IMG/VR virus record: IMGVR_UViG_3300035698_023237
Coordinates: 1-21,977 of that record
DNA length: 21,977 nucleotides
Reading direction: 5' to 3' (one strand)
DNA from: a virus
Made by a program: the position numbers and the translations under genes. The notes under the pieces are model-generated. The model saw only the letters and a list, made by a program, of their open reading frames with translations, did no database searches and was not told the DNA's origin. Each line of letters starts with the position of its first letter. Within the stretch, counting starts at the first letter, position 1. This document shows, in pieces, positions 7,879 through 15,832 of this stretch.

Positions 7879-8286
7879 ATGACTGCTTTGTCTGCTAACT
7901 ATGAAGCTAAGAGACAAGATGGTATCATCCTATCAATTCCAGTTTTAGCTGATGCGGTAATCTACAAAGGCGCTTTGCTTGTAGATGCAGGAAATGGGTT
8001 TGCAGAACCTGGTGACGATGGCTCTAGTTATACCTTTTTAGGTGTAGCTGTTGAAGCTGCAACAGGTGGTGACGCTGATGGAGATGTAAGAGTACGTGCC
8101 TATAAAACAGGTACATATCAGTACGCTAAATCTTCCGCAGTTGATACAGACTTGGGTGTAGCAATGTACATTCATGACGATCAAACCGTTGGCACATCTT
8201 CTACTAACTCTATTCTTGCTGGTTATTGTGTTGACATTGTCGACTCATCAACTATTAAGCTTAGAATTGATATAGCAACTAGATAA
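7879..8286 (+). CDS. Capsid decoration protein, DUF2190-like
   Basis: The 135-residue protein is beta-rich and Gly/Ala/Asp-rich with few Lys. It has GALLVDAGNGFAEPGDDG near 31-48, FLGVAVEAATGGDADGDV and a C-terminal IDIATR. Size, composition and position between the protease and the major capsid gene match head decoration or stabilisation proteins (DUF2190/lambda gpD-like class). These bind the outside of the expanded shell. It is 25 bp after the protease stop, with an A-rich leader and no Shine-Dalgarno. Codon use is less AT-biased than in the glycan cassette, as expected for an abundant virion protein. Confidence 0.75.
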   Translation: MTALSANYEAKRQDGIILSIPVLADAVIYKGALLVDAGNGFAEPGDDGSSYTFLGVAVEAATGGDADGDVRVRAYKTGTYQYAKSSAVDTDLGVAMYIHDDQTVGTSSTNSILAGYCVDIVDSSTIKLRIDIATR

Positions 8287-8298
8287 CAATAAAGAAAA

Positions 8299-9240
8299 AT
8301 GCTTACAAAAGGCGATATTCCTAAGTTACTATTAGCTGGCATGAAGACTAACTTCATGAGCGCTTACGAGGTTGCGATGAAAGACCACTTAAAGATTGCT
8401 ACCGTAATCCCTTCTGGCAAAAGTTCTGAAACTTACCCTTGGTTAGGTTCAGTTCCTAAGATGCAAGAATGGAGAGACGAAAGAATTCCTCAAGCAATGC
8501 TTGAACACAACTTCACAATTGCAAACCGAGACTTTGAAGCATCTATCTCTGTAGATAGAAATGCAATTGAAGATGAACAATACGGACAAATTAATGTTCG
8601 TGTTAAAGAGCTTGCTACTGAGGCTGTGAGATTCTTTGATGAATTAGCATTTACTTTGATGGGCCAGGGTGCTGGTACTTCAGGTACTGCTGGAACAATC
8701 TACGGTGGTGTTACCATTAGTTGTTACGACACAAAAGCTTTCTTTGCTACAAACCATTCTGAAGGTGATTCAGGAACCCAATCAAACAGAGGTTCAACTG
8801 CTTTAAGTGCATCTGCACTTCAAACAGCTATAACCGCAATGAAAAAGTTCAAGAATGATAAAGGTAAACCTTCACATGTTAGGCCAAATCTTCTTACCGT
8901 GCCTACTGACTTAGAATGGGAAGCAAAAGAACTTTTGAATTCACAATATTATCCAGAAGAAGGTACAACTACTAATAAACTTGCTGTTAATGTTTTGAAA
9001 GGTTCTCTTGATCTTTTGATCAATGATTATCTTACTGACACTAACAACTGGTACTTGTTTGATACAAATAGGGTAGTGAAACCAATGATTCTTCAATTAA
9101 GACAAGATCCTAGATTTGCAAGTCTGATTTCTGGTACAGAGTCTGCTTTCTTAAGAAAGAAACTCTACTTCGGTGTAGATTGGAGGGGTGAAATTCTTTG
9201 GGGTGATTGGAGAACTGGATATGCATCTATTGTAACATAA
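8299..9240 (+). CDS. Major capsid protein, Mu gpT-like
   Basis: The 313-residue protein is close to the length of Mu gpT (about 305). Its N-terminus has a helix with AGMKTNFMSAYEVA, followed by YPWLGSVPKMQEWRDERI. This block of a Trp-Leu-Gly turn and Glu-Trp helix is typical of the Mu-like major head subunit. Next come ANRDFEASISVDRNAIEDEQYG and a Gly/Ser/Thr-rich loop region (GAGTSGTAGTIYGG). The C-terminus has FASLISGTESAFLRKKLYFGVDWRGEILWGDWR. It would form the icosahedral shell with the HK97 fold. It is 12 bp after the decoration gene. Its codons are more mixed and less AT-rich than in later genes, consistent with high expression. It is followed at once by a structured intergenic element. 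Confidence 0.9.
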   Translation: MLTKGDIPKLLLAGMKTNFMSAYEVAMKDHLKIATVIPSGKSSETYPWLGSVPKMQEWRDERIPQAMLEHNFTIANRDFEASISVDRNAIEDEQYGQINVRVKELATEAVRFFDELAFTLMGQGAGTSGTAGTIYGGVTISCYDTKAFFATNHSEGDSGTQSNRGSTALSASALQTAITAMKKFKNDKGKPSHVRPNLLTVPTDLEWEAKELLNSQYYPEEGTTTNKLAVNVLKGSLDLLINDYLTDTNNWYLFDTNRVVKPMILQLRQDPRFASLISGTESAFLRKKLYFGVDWRGEILWGDWRTGYASIVT

Positions 9241-9261
9241 TAGCTTGTAGTTAACTTAAAA

Positions 9262-9381
9262 AGGAGATTTTTCTCCTGGGAGTTTATCTCACTCTCTTAC
9301 TCAAGAGTGATAATCCTTCAAGTCTTGTTCGGGTATTAACCTTTCCCAAGGTACCGGAGCAAGTGGAAAGGGGGGGATTAT
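9262..9381 (+). ncRNA. Structured RNA candidate downstream of the gpT-like capsid gene
   Basis: Three nested or adjacent structures are visible. Hairpin 1: AGGAGA 9262-9267 pairs with TCTCCT 9272-9277 around a TTTT loop. Hairpin 2: 7 bp, 9289-9295 with 9304-9310, 8-base loop. Main hairpin: CTTGTTCGGGTA 9324-9335 pairs with TACCGGAGCAAG 9352-9363 (11 of 12, one G-G mismatch, one G-U), capped by CCTT 9340-9343 with AAGG 9348-9351 around TCCC. A closing stem joins 9310-9319 to 9372-9381, including two G-U pairs. The TCCC loop can reach the G-run 9370-9376. As an alternative fold, CCTTTCC 9340-9346 pairs with GGAAAGG 9365-9371. The segment is clearly richer in G and C than nearby spacers. Its position matches that reported for the Mu-gpT-DE RNA motif, known downstream of Mu-like gpT genes, but I cannot compare it with that consensus here. 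It could instead be a processing site or part of a terminator, although no T-tract follows. Confidence 0.6.
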
Positions 9382-9413
9382 AAGAAGATAGATGACAAAG
9401 ACGTAATAATAAG

Positions 9414-10049
9414 ATGAATGAAAAAAAATTAGTAATAGGTCTACCCACTATGGGGTATGTGGATTGGAGATTCGCAAGTAGCTTAATGGGTTTGCAACTT
9501 TTACAGGACACAAGAGTTATTTGGATGGTGAAAACAATGATAAATGCTGCTAGAAACAATTTAGTCAAGCAAGCACTTTCTAATCCAAACTACACTCATA
9601 TGTTGATGATAGATGACGATATGACGTTTCAGCAAGATTTTGCTAAAAGACTTTTAAATCATGATGTAGATGTGGTTGGGGGATTAGCTTTTAAAAGAAG
9701 AGAGCCATATCATCCATGTGTTTATAGAAAAAAAGACGGAGAGTACATACCAATAATACCAAAGATTTTTCAAGAAGTAGATGTAGTCGGTTCGGGAGGT
9801 ATTTTAATAAAAATGGAAGTATTTAAAAAACTTAAGTTCCCATGGTTTGAAACTTATTATGATAAAAAAGGTCAACTTTGGTCAGTAGATTTCGACTTCT
9901 GTATAAAAGCAAAAAAAGCAGGATTCAAAATCTTCTGTGATCCGGAAGCAGAAATGGGACATATAGGAGATGCTCCGGAAATTAAAAGCCAACAATCTTA
10001 TAATTATATAAAACAACATGCAAGTAATAAAAGTAACAAGCACAAGTAG
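9414..10049 (+). CDS. GT-A family glycosyltransferase
   Basis: The 211-residue protein has a nucleotide-sugar binding start (LVIGLPTMGYVDW), ARNNLVKQAL at 46-55, and a DXD-type triad IDDD at 66-69. Later features are VVGGLAFKRREPYHP at 87-101, GSGGILIKMEVF in the acceptor region, DFDFCIKAKKAG at 159-170 and a terminal HIG at 183-185. This is the compact phage GT-A glycosyltransferase pattern, where IDDD binds metal and UDP-sugar. It sits directly after the capsid gene and its structured element, and its end overlaps the next small structural gene by 32 bp. The donor and target are unknown. Glycosylation of a virion protein is possible from position alone. Confidence 0.85.
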   Translation: MNEKKLVIGLPTMGYVDWRFASSLMGLQLLQDTRVIWMVKTMINAARNNLVKQALSNPNYTHMLMIDDDMTFQQDFAKRLLNHDVDVVGGLAFKRREPYHPCVYRKKDGEYIPIIPKIFQEVDVVGSGGILIKMEVFKKLKFPWFETYYDKKGQLWSVDFDFCIKAKKAGFKIFCDPEAEMGHIGDAPEIKSQQSYNYIKQHASNKSNKHK

Positions 10050-10278
10050 TATATTCACTGGTCATGCAGCTGTGTTGGGCATTACTTTAGTTCCAGGCAG
10101 CGCAGCAGCTACTATTACACTTGATGATAGTACAGATGGGAGTGGCTCTGATAAAGGCGGAGTGAAAACAGATAGTAGTTATTCTAGAGAAGCTTCTATG
10201 TATGGGACAATGTTTAATACTGGTATTTATGCAACGATTTCTGGTGCAGGTGCAGTAGCATACGTATACATAAAATAA
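10018..10278 (+). CDS. Small phage structural protein, putative
   Basis: The 86-residue protein is beta-rich with many Gly, Ser, Ala and Thr and few charges: VLGITLVPGSAAATITLDDST, then a Gly/Ser-rich middle, then GIYATISGAGAVAYVYIK at the end. This composition matches small virion proteins found among capsid and head-tail genes of uncultured phages. Its start lies inside the end of the preceding glycosyltransferase (32-bp overlap in a different frame). A glycosyltransferase thus appears to have been placed between two structural genes. No specific role (decoration, head-tail joining or fibre-related) can be fixed. Confidence 0.65.
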   Translation: MQVIKVTSTSSIFTGHAAVLGITLVPGSAAATITLDDSTDGSGSDKGGVKTDSSYSREASMYGTMFNTGIYATISGAGAVAYVYIK

Positions 10279-10311
10279 AAATTAAAACTAATGCTTTTAA
10301 AGCAGGTATTT

Positions 10312-11286
10312 ATGAAAAAAGCACTATGTGTTGGAGTGTACAACAAAAGATTGATTTTTCAAGCAAGCCCGTATTGCGGTGACAATGTTTTCGCGAAGGG
10401 TCTTGAAGAAAATGGATATAAGGTAATTAGATTTGATTATCGTTTAATAAAAGAACCAAACCAAGAATTAGTCAGATTAGTGACATCAATGAAAGAGAAG
10501 CCAGAAATAGTTTGGTTTGGCAAAGCGGAAAGAATTTTACCAAGTACTATTAGAGTATTACGTCAGGCATTACCTGACGCTATTTTTGTTAAGTGGGCTG
10601 CTGATGTTAGAAATGAGCCTACTGCACATGATCTTGGTCATTTAAAACACATTGATTTATTTCTTGGAACTTTTGCTGGTGAATATTTAAAAAAACATAA
10701 AGTTACTCCAGAATTAAAAGTTATGAACATTATGACTTTTACTGATTCAAGTTTTTATAAAAAAGTCAAAAATATAACCAAAGAGTGGAAGTCAGACATT
10801 TTGTGGACAGGCAGAAAAGGGTTTGGTGATAATTCAATGAGAAATTTAATAATAGATCACCTTTCAGATAAGAAATCTATTAATACTAAAATATTTGGAA
10901 TCAATGAATGGTTAGGTGATCCAGAATATTTATATGCTATTAATGGCACAAAGATAGGAGTAGGCTCTAATAGTTTCAATAGAAGAAAATATTCATCTGA
11001 TAGATTGGGAAATTATATGGCATGTGGAACTTTTTATCTTACACAATACATTGATGGCTTAGAAGAATGTTTTGAAAGAGGAAAAGAATTAGATTGGTTT
11101 AATAGTATTGAAGAACTTGACGAAAAGATTGAATATTATTTAAAAAACGGAAAAGAAAGAAGAAAAATAGCTAGAAAAGGTCAGAAAAAAATATTAAAAT
11201 ACTTTGATGCTAAACCCTTAGTAGAGAATATTTTGAATGTGATTAAGACAGGAAAGTCTAAATATTCTTGGGATGAAATATACTAA
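10312..11286 (+). CDS. CgeB-like GT-B glycosyltransferase
   Basis: From the chosen ATG the protein has 324 residues. Residues 1-40 carry a Rossmann-like start (KALCVGVYN, then GDNVFAKGLEENGYKVIRFDY). The middle has PEIVWFGKAERILP. The C-terminal half has the family signature YSSDRLGNYMACGTFYLTQY, then DWFNSIEELDEKIEYYL and a basic helix. This matches the Glyco_trans_1_2/CgeB group of GT-B enzymes. The E-loop-like block (SDRLGNYMACG) would hold the nucleotide. An in-frame ATG at 10291 would add seven residues (MLLKQVF). I prefer 10312 because GCAGG lies just upstream and the family start is MKKALCVG. The stop overlaps the next ATG as TAATG. Confidence 0.8.
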   Translation: MKKALCVGVYNKRLIFQASPYCGDNVFAKGLEENGYKVIRFDYRLIKEPNQELVRLVTSMKEKPEIVWFGKAERILPSTIRVLRQALPDAIFVKWAADVRNEPTAHDLGHLKHIDLFLGTFAGEYLKKHKVTPELKVMNIMTFTDSSFYKKVKNITKEWKSDILWTGRKGFGDNSMRNLIIDHLSDKKSINTKIFGINEWLGDPEYLYAINGTKIGVGSNSFNRRKYSSDRLGNYMACGTFYLTQYIDGLEECFERGKELDWFNSIEELDEKIEYYLKNGKERRKIARKGQKKILKYFDAKPLVENILNVIKTGKSKYSWDEIY

Positions 11287-11585
11287 TGACTACTGTAGAA
11301 TTAGAAATGAATAAAATAAATCAAAGTTTCACTGAAAAATTACTTAACACTGAAGCAAAACTTATAGATTTAACATATGTTAAGATAACTAATTATATAA
11401 AGTGCACTGGCGTAACAATTGAAAAAATAGATGGTAGATTAAGAATTGCTTTTTTTAGATGTCCAAGCTGCAGAAAATATATGAGTTTATATAAAGATGA
11501 AGTAGATTCAAGAGGTAGGACAGTGTATAAAAAATGTACGTGTGGTTTAAATGAATCATTCTTATTAGAAAAATGGAAAAATTAA
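11286..11585 (+). CDS. Small zinc-ribbon protein
   Basis: The 99-residue protein has a polar helical N-terminus (about 1-35) and a C-terminal zinc-ribbon-like pair: CPSC at 59-62 and CTC at 84-86, separated by a beta-hairpin-sized segment. It is coupled to the preceding glycosyltransferase (TAATG) and overlaps the next glycosyltransferase start by 13 bp. The function is unknown. In this setting it could be a small nucleic-acid-binding regulator or a structural zinc module. Nothing in the sequence ties it to sugar chemistry. Confidence 0.6.
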   Translation: MTTVELEMNKINQSFTEKLLNTEAKLIDLTYVKITNYIKCTGVTIEKIDGRLRIAFFRCPSCRKYMSLYKDEVDSRGRTVYKKCTCGLNESFLLEKWKN

Positions 11586-12298
11586 ACATAACTACAATAA
11601 TACAGATATATAAAAGGCCAAATTATCTTCAAGAACAGATTGAGGCTGTTAAAAATCAAACAGTTAAGTCTGATAAAATTGTTATTGTTCATAATGAAGG
11701 TGAAATAGACTTTGAGTATCCAAAAGACATTCAATTAGTATATGCCAATCCCAATTTAAAGTTTCATCTTAGATATGCAGTTGGTCTTCTTATGAATACA
11801 GAATATATTTCAATGCTAGATGATGATACTATTCCTCAACCGCAATGGTATGAAAACTGTATAGAAACTATTAAGAGACATAATTGCATATGCGTAACAA
11901 ACGGAAGAATAGTAGATAGAAAAAACAAATCTCAATATGGGCCAGGCTGGAGTAATCCTTCTAATAAAGAAATGCTAGTAGATTTTGGTGGTCATGCATC
12001 ATTTTTCAAAAAATCAACTCTTAAATACATGTGGTATGATGAAATTATAGAATACAGAAATGGCGAAGATATTCAAGTTTCAGCTAATGCTCAGATATAT
12101 GGAAATATACCAACCTATGTTCCACCACACCCACGAGAAAATAAAAATCTTTGGGGTGCAGATCCAGAAAAATCTATGAAGTATGGCTGCGATGAAATGT
12201 CTTCTTGGATAGTCAATAAAGGGACACATAATCCTGAGAGATATAAGCTGTTTGATGAATATGTCAAGAAGGGTTGGAAACTTGTTTTGGAAAAGTGA
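11573..12298 (+). CDS. GT2-family glycosyltransferase
   Basis: The 241-residue protein starts with a GT-A beta strand and turn ITTIIQIYKRPNYLQEQIEAV, where the KRP turn is frequent in GT2 enzymes. It has the metal site LDDDTIPQPQWYE (DDD at 83-85), a Gly-rich acceptor segment FGGHASFFKKSTL at 138-150 and GEDIQVSANAQIYG at 164-177, where Glu-Asp is the usual catalytic-base region. It overlaps the zinc-ribbon gene and ends before a 189-bp gap with a gene relic. No membrane helices are present, so it is likely soluble. Donor and acceptor are unknown. Confidence 0.85.
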   Translation: MEKLNITTIIQIYKRPNYLQEQIEAVKNQTVKSDKIVIVHNEGEIDFEYPKDIQLVYANPNLKFHLRYAVGLLMNTEYISMLDDDTIPQPQWYENCIETIKRHNCICVTNGRIVDRKNKSQYGPGWSNPSNKEMLVDFGGHASFFKKSTLKYMWYDEIIEYRNGEDIQVSANAQIYGNIPTYVPPHPRENKNLWGADPEKSMKYGCDEMSSWIVNKGTHNPERYKLFDEYVKKGWKLVLEK

Positions 12299-12339
12299 AA
12301 ACTAAATACTAATTTTTCTATGTCTATATAATCTATTAG

Positions 12340-12465
12340 CTTCTGCTAGAAAAATCATTAGAATACATTCTAGAAAGGTTTAAGAATGATTCAGAACTAT
12401 ATTTATACAATTTTTTAATGAAAAGAGAAGAAATAATAAAAATATGTAAAAAAGTTGGGAACTAA
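12340..12465 (+). pseudogene. C-terminal gene relic in the gap before the radical SAM gene
   Basis: A 41-codon frame without a start codon is open from just after a TAG (12337-12339) to TAA at 12463-12465. It translates as a protein-like helical tail with EKSLEYILERFKNDSE, YLYNFLMKREEI and a Lys-rich end. Its composition resembles the ends of neighbouring cassette proteins. It may be the remainder of a deleted gene. The only internal ATG (12418) would give 15 residues. The source family is not recognised, and chance cannot be excluded in AT-rich DNA. Confidence 0.3.
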
Positions 12466-12487
12466 TAAATAAAGCACAATATAAAAA

Positions 12488-13231
12488 ATGAATCAAAAAG
12501 ATAAAAATATTCGTCCTGGTGTTTACAATTATTCTGATGAGCTTAAAAAACATTTGAATGGTGATTTTAAAAAAATATTTGATGGAAAACTAACTTTTCC
12601 TAGACAACTAGAATTACATTTGCCAGCTGATCATAAAAAAGCATGTAATTTTGATTGTTATTATTGTCAAGGCAGAATACTTGACAAGTCATTAGGAGTG
12701 TTTGAGATGGATGCATTAGAATTACTTAATAAATTAAAAGGTAAGATACCTTATATAATTTATGGTGGCGCATATTCTGAACCAATGTTGAATCCATATC
12801 TTATGAGTTTTCTAGCAACTACTAAAAAACACAATTCATGTTTTGGTATACACACTAATGGTTCGATGTTAAAAATATTAGAAGAAACACAAGGTTGGAT
12901 TACTGAATTATGTAGGTTAGCTAATGATCAGAAAGACTATCTTTCTATAAGCTTAGATGCAGGTACAGCAGAAAGTCATAAAAAAATAAAAAATCTTGAT
13001 AAAAATTATTTTGATGACATTATTGAAGGAATAAGAACGACTATAAAAATTAGAGGAGATAGAAAATATCCAACTGTAAGAGTTTGCTATTTGATGAATC
13101 CTCTCAACTCTTCAGAAAAAGAGATTAAAGGCATTATTAAAACAATGAGAGAAATAGGAGTAGATTCTTTGAGATTCTCGATACCTTATGACATATACGG
13201 TAAAGACTTTAAAGAAGTCAAAAAAATATAG
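12488..13231 (+). CDS. Radical SAM enzyme, N-terminal part (frameshifted gene)
   Basis: The 247-residue frame carries the radical SAM cluster motif CNFDCYYC (Cys53, Cys57, Cys60), which holds a 4Fe-4S cluster and cleaves S-adenosylmethionine. GGAYSEPMLNP after about residue 93 matches the SAM-binding GGEP-like block, followed by IHTNGSM and LSISLDAG. It stops at TAG 13229-13231 immediately after an A7 run (13220-13226). The missing C-terminal part continues in the next frame. Removing one A would join the two into a 372-residue protein, a normal length for a radical SAM/SPASM-type enzyme. The substrate is unknown. Its position among sugar genes suggests a carbohydrate or glycan precursor, but a peptide is also possible. 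Confidence 0.8.
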   Translation: MNQKDKNIRPGVYNYSDELKKHLNGDFKKIFDGKLTFPRQLELHLPADHKKACNFDCYYCQGRILDKSLGVFEMDALELLNKLKGKIPYIIYGGAYSEPMLNPYLMSFLATTKKHNSCFGIHTNGSMLKILEETQGWITELCRLANDQKDYLSISLDAGTAESHKKIKNLDKNYFDDIIEGIRTTIKIRGDRKYPTVRVCYLMNPLNSSEKEIKGIIKTMREIGVDSLRFSIPYDIYGKDFKEVKKI

Positions 13232-13607
13232 AGATAATGTAGAAGTAAAACAATGGAAAGAAAAAGAAAAAATGTTGAAGCCATTGATGTCGTCTGGAAA
13301 ACCGTTTATATTCTATATTCCTACTTCTTGTCAAGATATTGAAAGAATGAAATTCAAACAGTGTATTTATAATTATTTCCAGATCACACTGGGTGCAGAC
13401 GGTTATGTTTATAAATGCTCAAGTATGGCTACACCATCTTTTAAGGGTGTTAGATTAGGCAAAATTACTAGCGATTTGAAAGAATTTGAAAAAATGATAA
13501 TGAAAAATAGCAATCCAGATTTCGATCCTCAAATTTGTTTTAAACAAGGCGGAAGATGCAATCGAATGGCAGTTGAAATAAATAATGAATGGGAAAATGA
13601 AAATTAA
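13188..13607 (+). CDS. Radical SAM enzyme, C-terminal SPASM-like part
   Basis: This frame encodes the C-terminal region missing from the upstream radical SAM frame. It contains a Cys-rich SPASM/Twitch-like end: PTSCQDIERMKFKQC, then LGADGYVYKCSS, then CFKQGGRCNRMA. In such enzymes these cysteines bind auxiliary iron-sulfur clusters and the GADGYVYKC block is diagnostic. The ATG at 13188 lies inside the upstream frame and the first 11 codons are probably an artefact. True homologous sequence begins around the A7 run at 13220. The product would come from a single protein if the frame is restored by a +1 shift, a slipped transcript, or correction of a sequence error. Its end overlaps the oxidoreductase start by 11 bp. 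Confidence 0.65.
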   Translation: MTYTVKTLKKSKKYRDNVEVKQWKEKEKMLKPLMSSGKPFIFYIPTSCQDIERMKFKQCIYNYFQITLGADGYVYKCSSMATPSFKGVRLGKITSDLKEFEKMIMKNSNPDFDPQICFKQGGRCNRMAVEINNEWENEN

Positions 13608-14457
13608 CATTTCATTAATTGGATATGGGTACTGGGGACAGAGATTATACAGATATTTAAAAGAGAAGTTTATTATTCGTCATGTTTGTGCTTTGAATGT
13701 AAAAAAAGAAGGTATCTTTACAAAAAACATTGAATGGGATGATGTTTCGGCTGTAGTAATAGCAACACCGATTGAAACACACTATAAAATAGTTAAAGAA
13801 GCATTGTTAGCTGGAAAAAACGTGCTGTGTGAAAAACCTCTAACGACAAATTCAAAAGAAGCGTTAGAATTGAAAAAATTAGCTCAGAGAAAAAAACTTA
13901 TTTTACAAACAGAATTTACATATACTTTTTCAAGGGCGCTTAAAAAAGCAAAAGAAATTGATATAGGTAAAATAGAAGCAATAGAAATGACATTAGGGTA
14001 TGCTGGCAGATTTATGAAGCATAATGTATATTGGTTGTTAGGTTCACATTTGCTTTCGATTCTTGATATGCTTGTTCCATTGTCTAAATTGAAATTCAAA
14101 AAAATTGATTTCATCAAAAATGAAACCGGCACAATTTTATTTGATGGTAATGTAAAAGGAAGTCTGACTGTTAGCTTGAACTATCCAGAAAAAAGAATGA
14201 AAGTAATACTCTATGGAGAAAAAGGTACTATAGTATATAGCTCAATGGAGGAACCTTCGTTAAGAGTTATTTATTATAGAAAGGATAGAGGAATCATCGG
14301 TGACAAACTAATAACTAAAACTAGAAAATATCATATAAACGAAAAAGATAATTTAAGATTCGCTATAGAGCATTTTTATAAGGCACTAAAAAATAAAGAA
14401 AAAAGTAACATTAGTCGAGCGTTAGTTGTAACTAATGTTTTAGAAAAAATAATATGA
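13597..14457 (+). CDS. Gfo/Idh/MocA-family oxidoreductase
   Basis: From this ATG the protein has 286 residues. It starts with a Rossmann strand and NAD(P)-binding loop, SLIGYGYWGQRL (GYGYWG at 9-14), then VVIATPIETHYKIVKEAL at 53-70 and the family signature CEKPL at 78-82, where Lys80 acts in catalysis. The second half has the mixed sheet typical of the C-terminal domain (GSLTVSLNYP, LYGEKGTI). Family members oxidise, reduce or epimerise sugars and sugar-nucleotides, so this gene probably shapes a sugar donor. An in-frame ATG at 13585 would add MNGK. I prefer 13597, preceded by GGGAA. It is somewhat shorter than the usual 320-380 residues. Confidence 0.85.
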   Translation: MKINISLIGYGYWGQRLYRYLKEKFIIRHVCALNVKKEGIFTKNIEWDDVSAVVIATPIETHYKIVKEALLAGKNVLCEKPLTTNSKEALELKKLAQRKKLILQTEFTYTFSRALKKAKEIDIGKIEAIEMTLGYAGRFMKHNVYWLLGSHLLSILDMLVPLSKLKFKKIDFIKNETGTILFDGNVKGSLTVSLNYPEKRMKVILYGEKGTIVYSSMEEPSLRVIYYRKDRGIIGDKLITKTRKYHINEKDNLRFAIEHFYKALKNKEKSNISRALVVTNVLEKII

Positions 14458-15074
14458 AAAGTCATGTTATCGTTACTAATTTATATTATGACGATGAAGA
14501 AATGTTTAAAAAAAGATATGAAGTGTACGTATCTGAGACATTGTCTAGATTAAAAAAACAAAAAAATAAAGAATTTGATATAGCAATACTTTGTTTGAAA
14601 AAACATAATCATATAATAGAGAAGTTAGGAATATCACCAATAAATTATAAAAAGGAAGATATTAAAAAAAGGCCATTCGGCGTTGCATACAATGAAATAA
14701 CAGGATTAAAAAAATATGATATAATAAGTAGTATAGATAGTGATGATCTAGTTTCAGAGGGATACACTCAAAAAATTATAGAAGAAATAGAAAAAGCAAC
14801 GAAAGAAAAAGATTGTTCTGTATCAGTAACTTTTCAGCCAAGACTATTTGATCTTAATACTAAAGAAGAAAAAAGAATGAAAAAATTTAGATATTCTGCT
14901 AAGAAATGTTCTATGTTTTATTCTGTTTACATGCCTAACCAGGGTCATAACACTATAAGAAAACATCCACATAGTGCTGTCTCAGTAGGAATCGAAAAAA
15001 ATGTTTTTGTCGACGAAGGTTTTTGTTGGATGGGTATTAATGATTATAATTCTGCGACGACAATGAGTGCGTAA
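14454..15074 (+). CDS. Putative rhamnosyltransferase-like GT
   Basis: The 206-residue protein has ATGA coupling to the oxidoreductase. It begins SHVIVTNLYYDDEEMFKKR, which recalls the bacterial 'putative rhamnosyl transferase' family, where an early R-aromatic segment is followed by an acidic loop. The metal site is ISSIDSDDLV at 91-100. HPHSAVSVG and the end CWMGINDYNSA match the place of the C-terminal CW-x6-N block in that family. The protein is short for this group (usually 230-280 residues), so it may lack a terminal segment. Donor specificity is not deducible. Confidence 0.65.
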   Translation: MKSHVIVTNLYYDDEEMFKKRYEVYVSETLSRLKKQKNKEFDIAILCLKKHNHIIEKLGISPINYKKEDIKKRPFGVAYNEITGLKKYDIISSIDSDDLVSEGYTQKIIEEIEKATKEKDCSVSVTFQPRLFDLNTKEEKRMKKFRYSAKKCSMFYSVYMPNQGHNTIRKHPHSAVSVGIEKNVFVDEGFCWMGINDYNSATTMSA

Positions 15075-15108
15075 AAAATAATTTCTGTAAAATAAAAATA
15101 ATATAAAG

Positions 15109-15831
15109 ATGAAAGAAGAGTTAAAAACAAAAGATTTTGCAACTCTAACTGTTGCATATAATGACGAGAAAGTAATAGGTGGAATGTTGAAAGGCATTGA
15201 AGATCTACACAATCTTGTTATTATTAGCACACCTTGGAGAGGTGAACATGTTGCATTTGACAAAACAGGAGAAATTGCAAAAAGAATGGGAGCAGAAGTT
15301 GTTTATAAAAATTTTACATGTGAAAAAGATGAAAGAAATTTTGGAATGAATTATTTGGAGAAAAAAGGTTTTAAATATATTTTTATTATAGAAACTGATG
15401 AATATTATACTAAAGAAAATATATACAAAATGATGAAATATATTTCTATCACAGAAGCAGATAGTTACCTAGCTAAAAATGTAAAAGTTTATTGGAAAAG
15501 TTGGAAATATTATTTTCAATATCGAGGAGGGACGATATGTATTAAATCGAATCATAGAATAGCTGGAAAACGACGCATAAATCAAAGTCTTAAAAATATT
15601 ATGTTGCCAAATGATATTATTCTTCACCATTTTTCATATAGTGGCATTGAAGAAGATATGAGAATAAAAGCTAAAACAAGAGAATATATTGTTTTAAATG
15701 ATGAGTGGATAAATAAATATTGGATGAATTGGAAATTTAATGATAACTCTTTTAAAGAGATAAAGAAAACAAAAGACATATCAGAAGAAGTGCTTGGTCG
15801 ATATATTAAATCAATTAATTTATTGTATTAA
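15109..15831 (+). CDS. GT-A-like glycosyltransferase
   Basis: The 240-residue protein begins TKDFATLTVAYNDEKVIGG, a GT2-type first strand and loop. It has VVYKNFTCEKDERNFGMNYLEKKG at about 64-87 in the part where donor base contacts form (the DERNFG block), then FIIETDEYYT at 92-101 in place of DXD, and LHHFSYSG near the end. This is the pattern of small glycosyltransferases that carry ETDE instead of DXD. A tiny relic of what looks like a second copy of its N-terminus lies 1.6 kb downstream (16774-16809). It is 34 bp after the preceding gene, with an A-rich leader. Confidence 0.7.
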   Translation: MKEELKTKDFATLTVAYNDEKVIGGMLKGIEDLHNLVIISTPWRGEHVAFDKTGEIAKRMGAEVVYKNFTCEKDERNFGMNYLEKKGFKYIFIIETDEYYTKENIYKMMKYISITEADSYLAKNVKVYWKSWKYYFQYRGGTICIKSNHRIAGKRRINQSLKNIMLPNDIILHHFSYSGIEEDMRIKAKTREYIVLNDEWINKYWMNWKFNDNSFKEIKKTKDISEEVLGRYIKSINLLY

Positions 15832-15832
15832 G

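Noticed and set aside
9262-9277. Simple rho-independent terminator after the capsid gene
   Set aside because: The hairpin is followed by GGGAG rather than a T-tract, and it is part of a larger fold.
9284-9568. Antisense gene behind the capsid gene
   Set aside because: It crosses the structured element and the start of a well-supported glycosyltransferase, and has no family features.
12455-12483. Promoter TTGGGA/AATATA before the radical SAM gene
   Set aside because: Spacing is 17 bp, but both hexamers match the consensus poorly in AT-rich DNA.
14982-15263. Frameshifted end of the rhamnosyltransferase-like gene, or an antisense gene
   Set aside because: The in-frame end (CW then N-S-A) fits the family's terminal motif, and the antisense frame overlaps two good genes.
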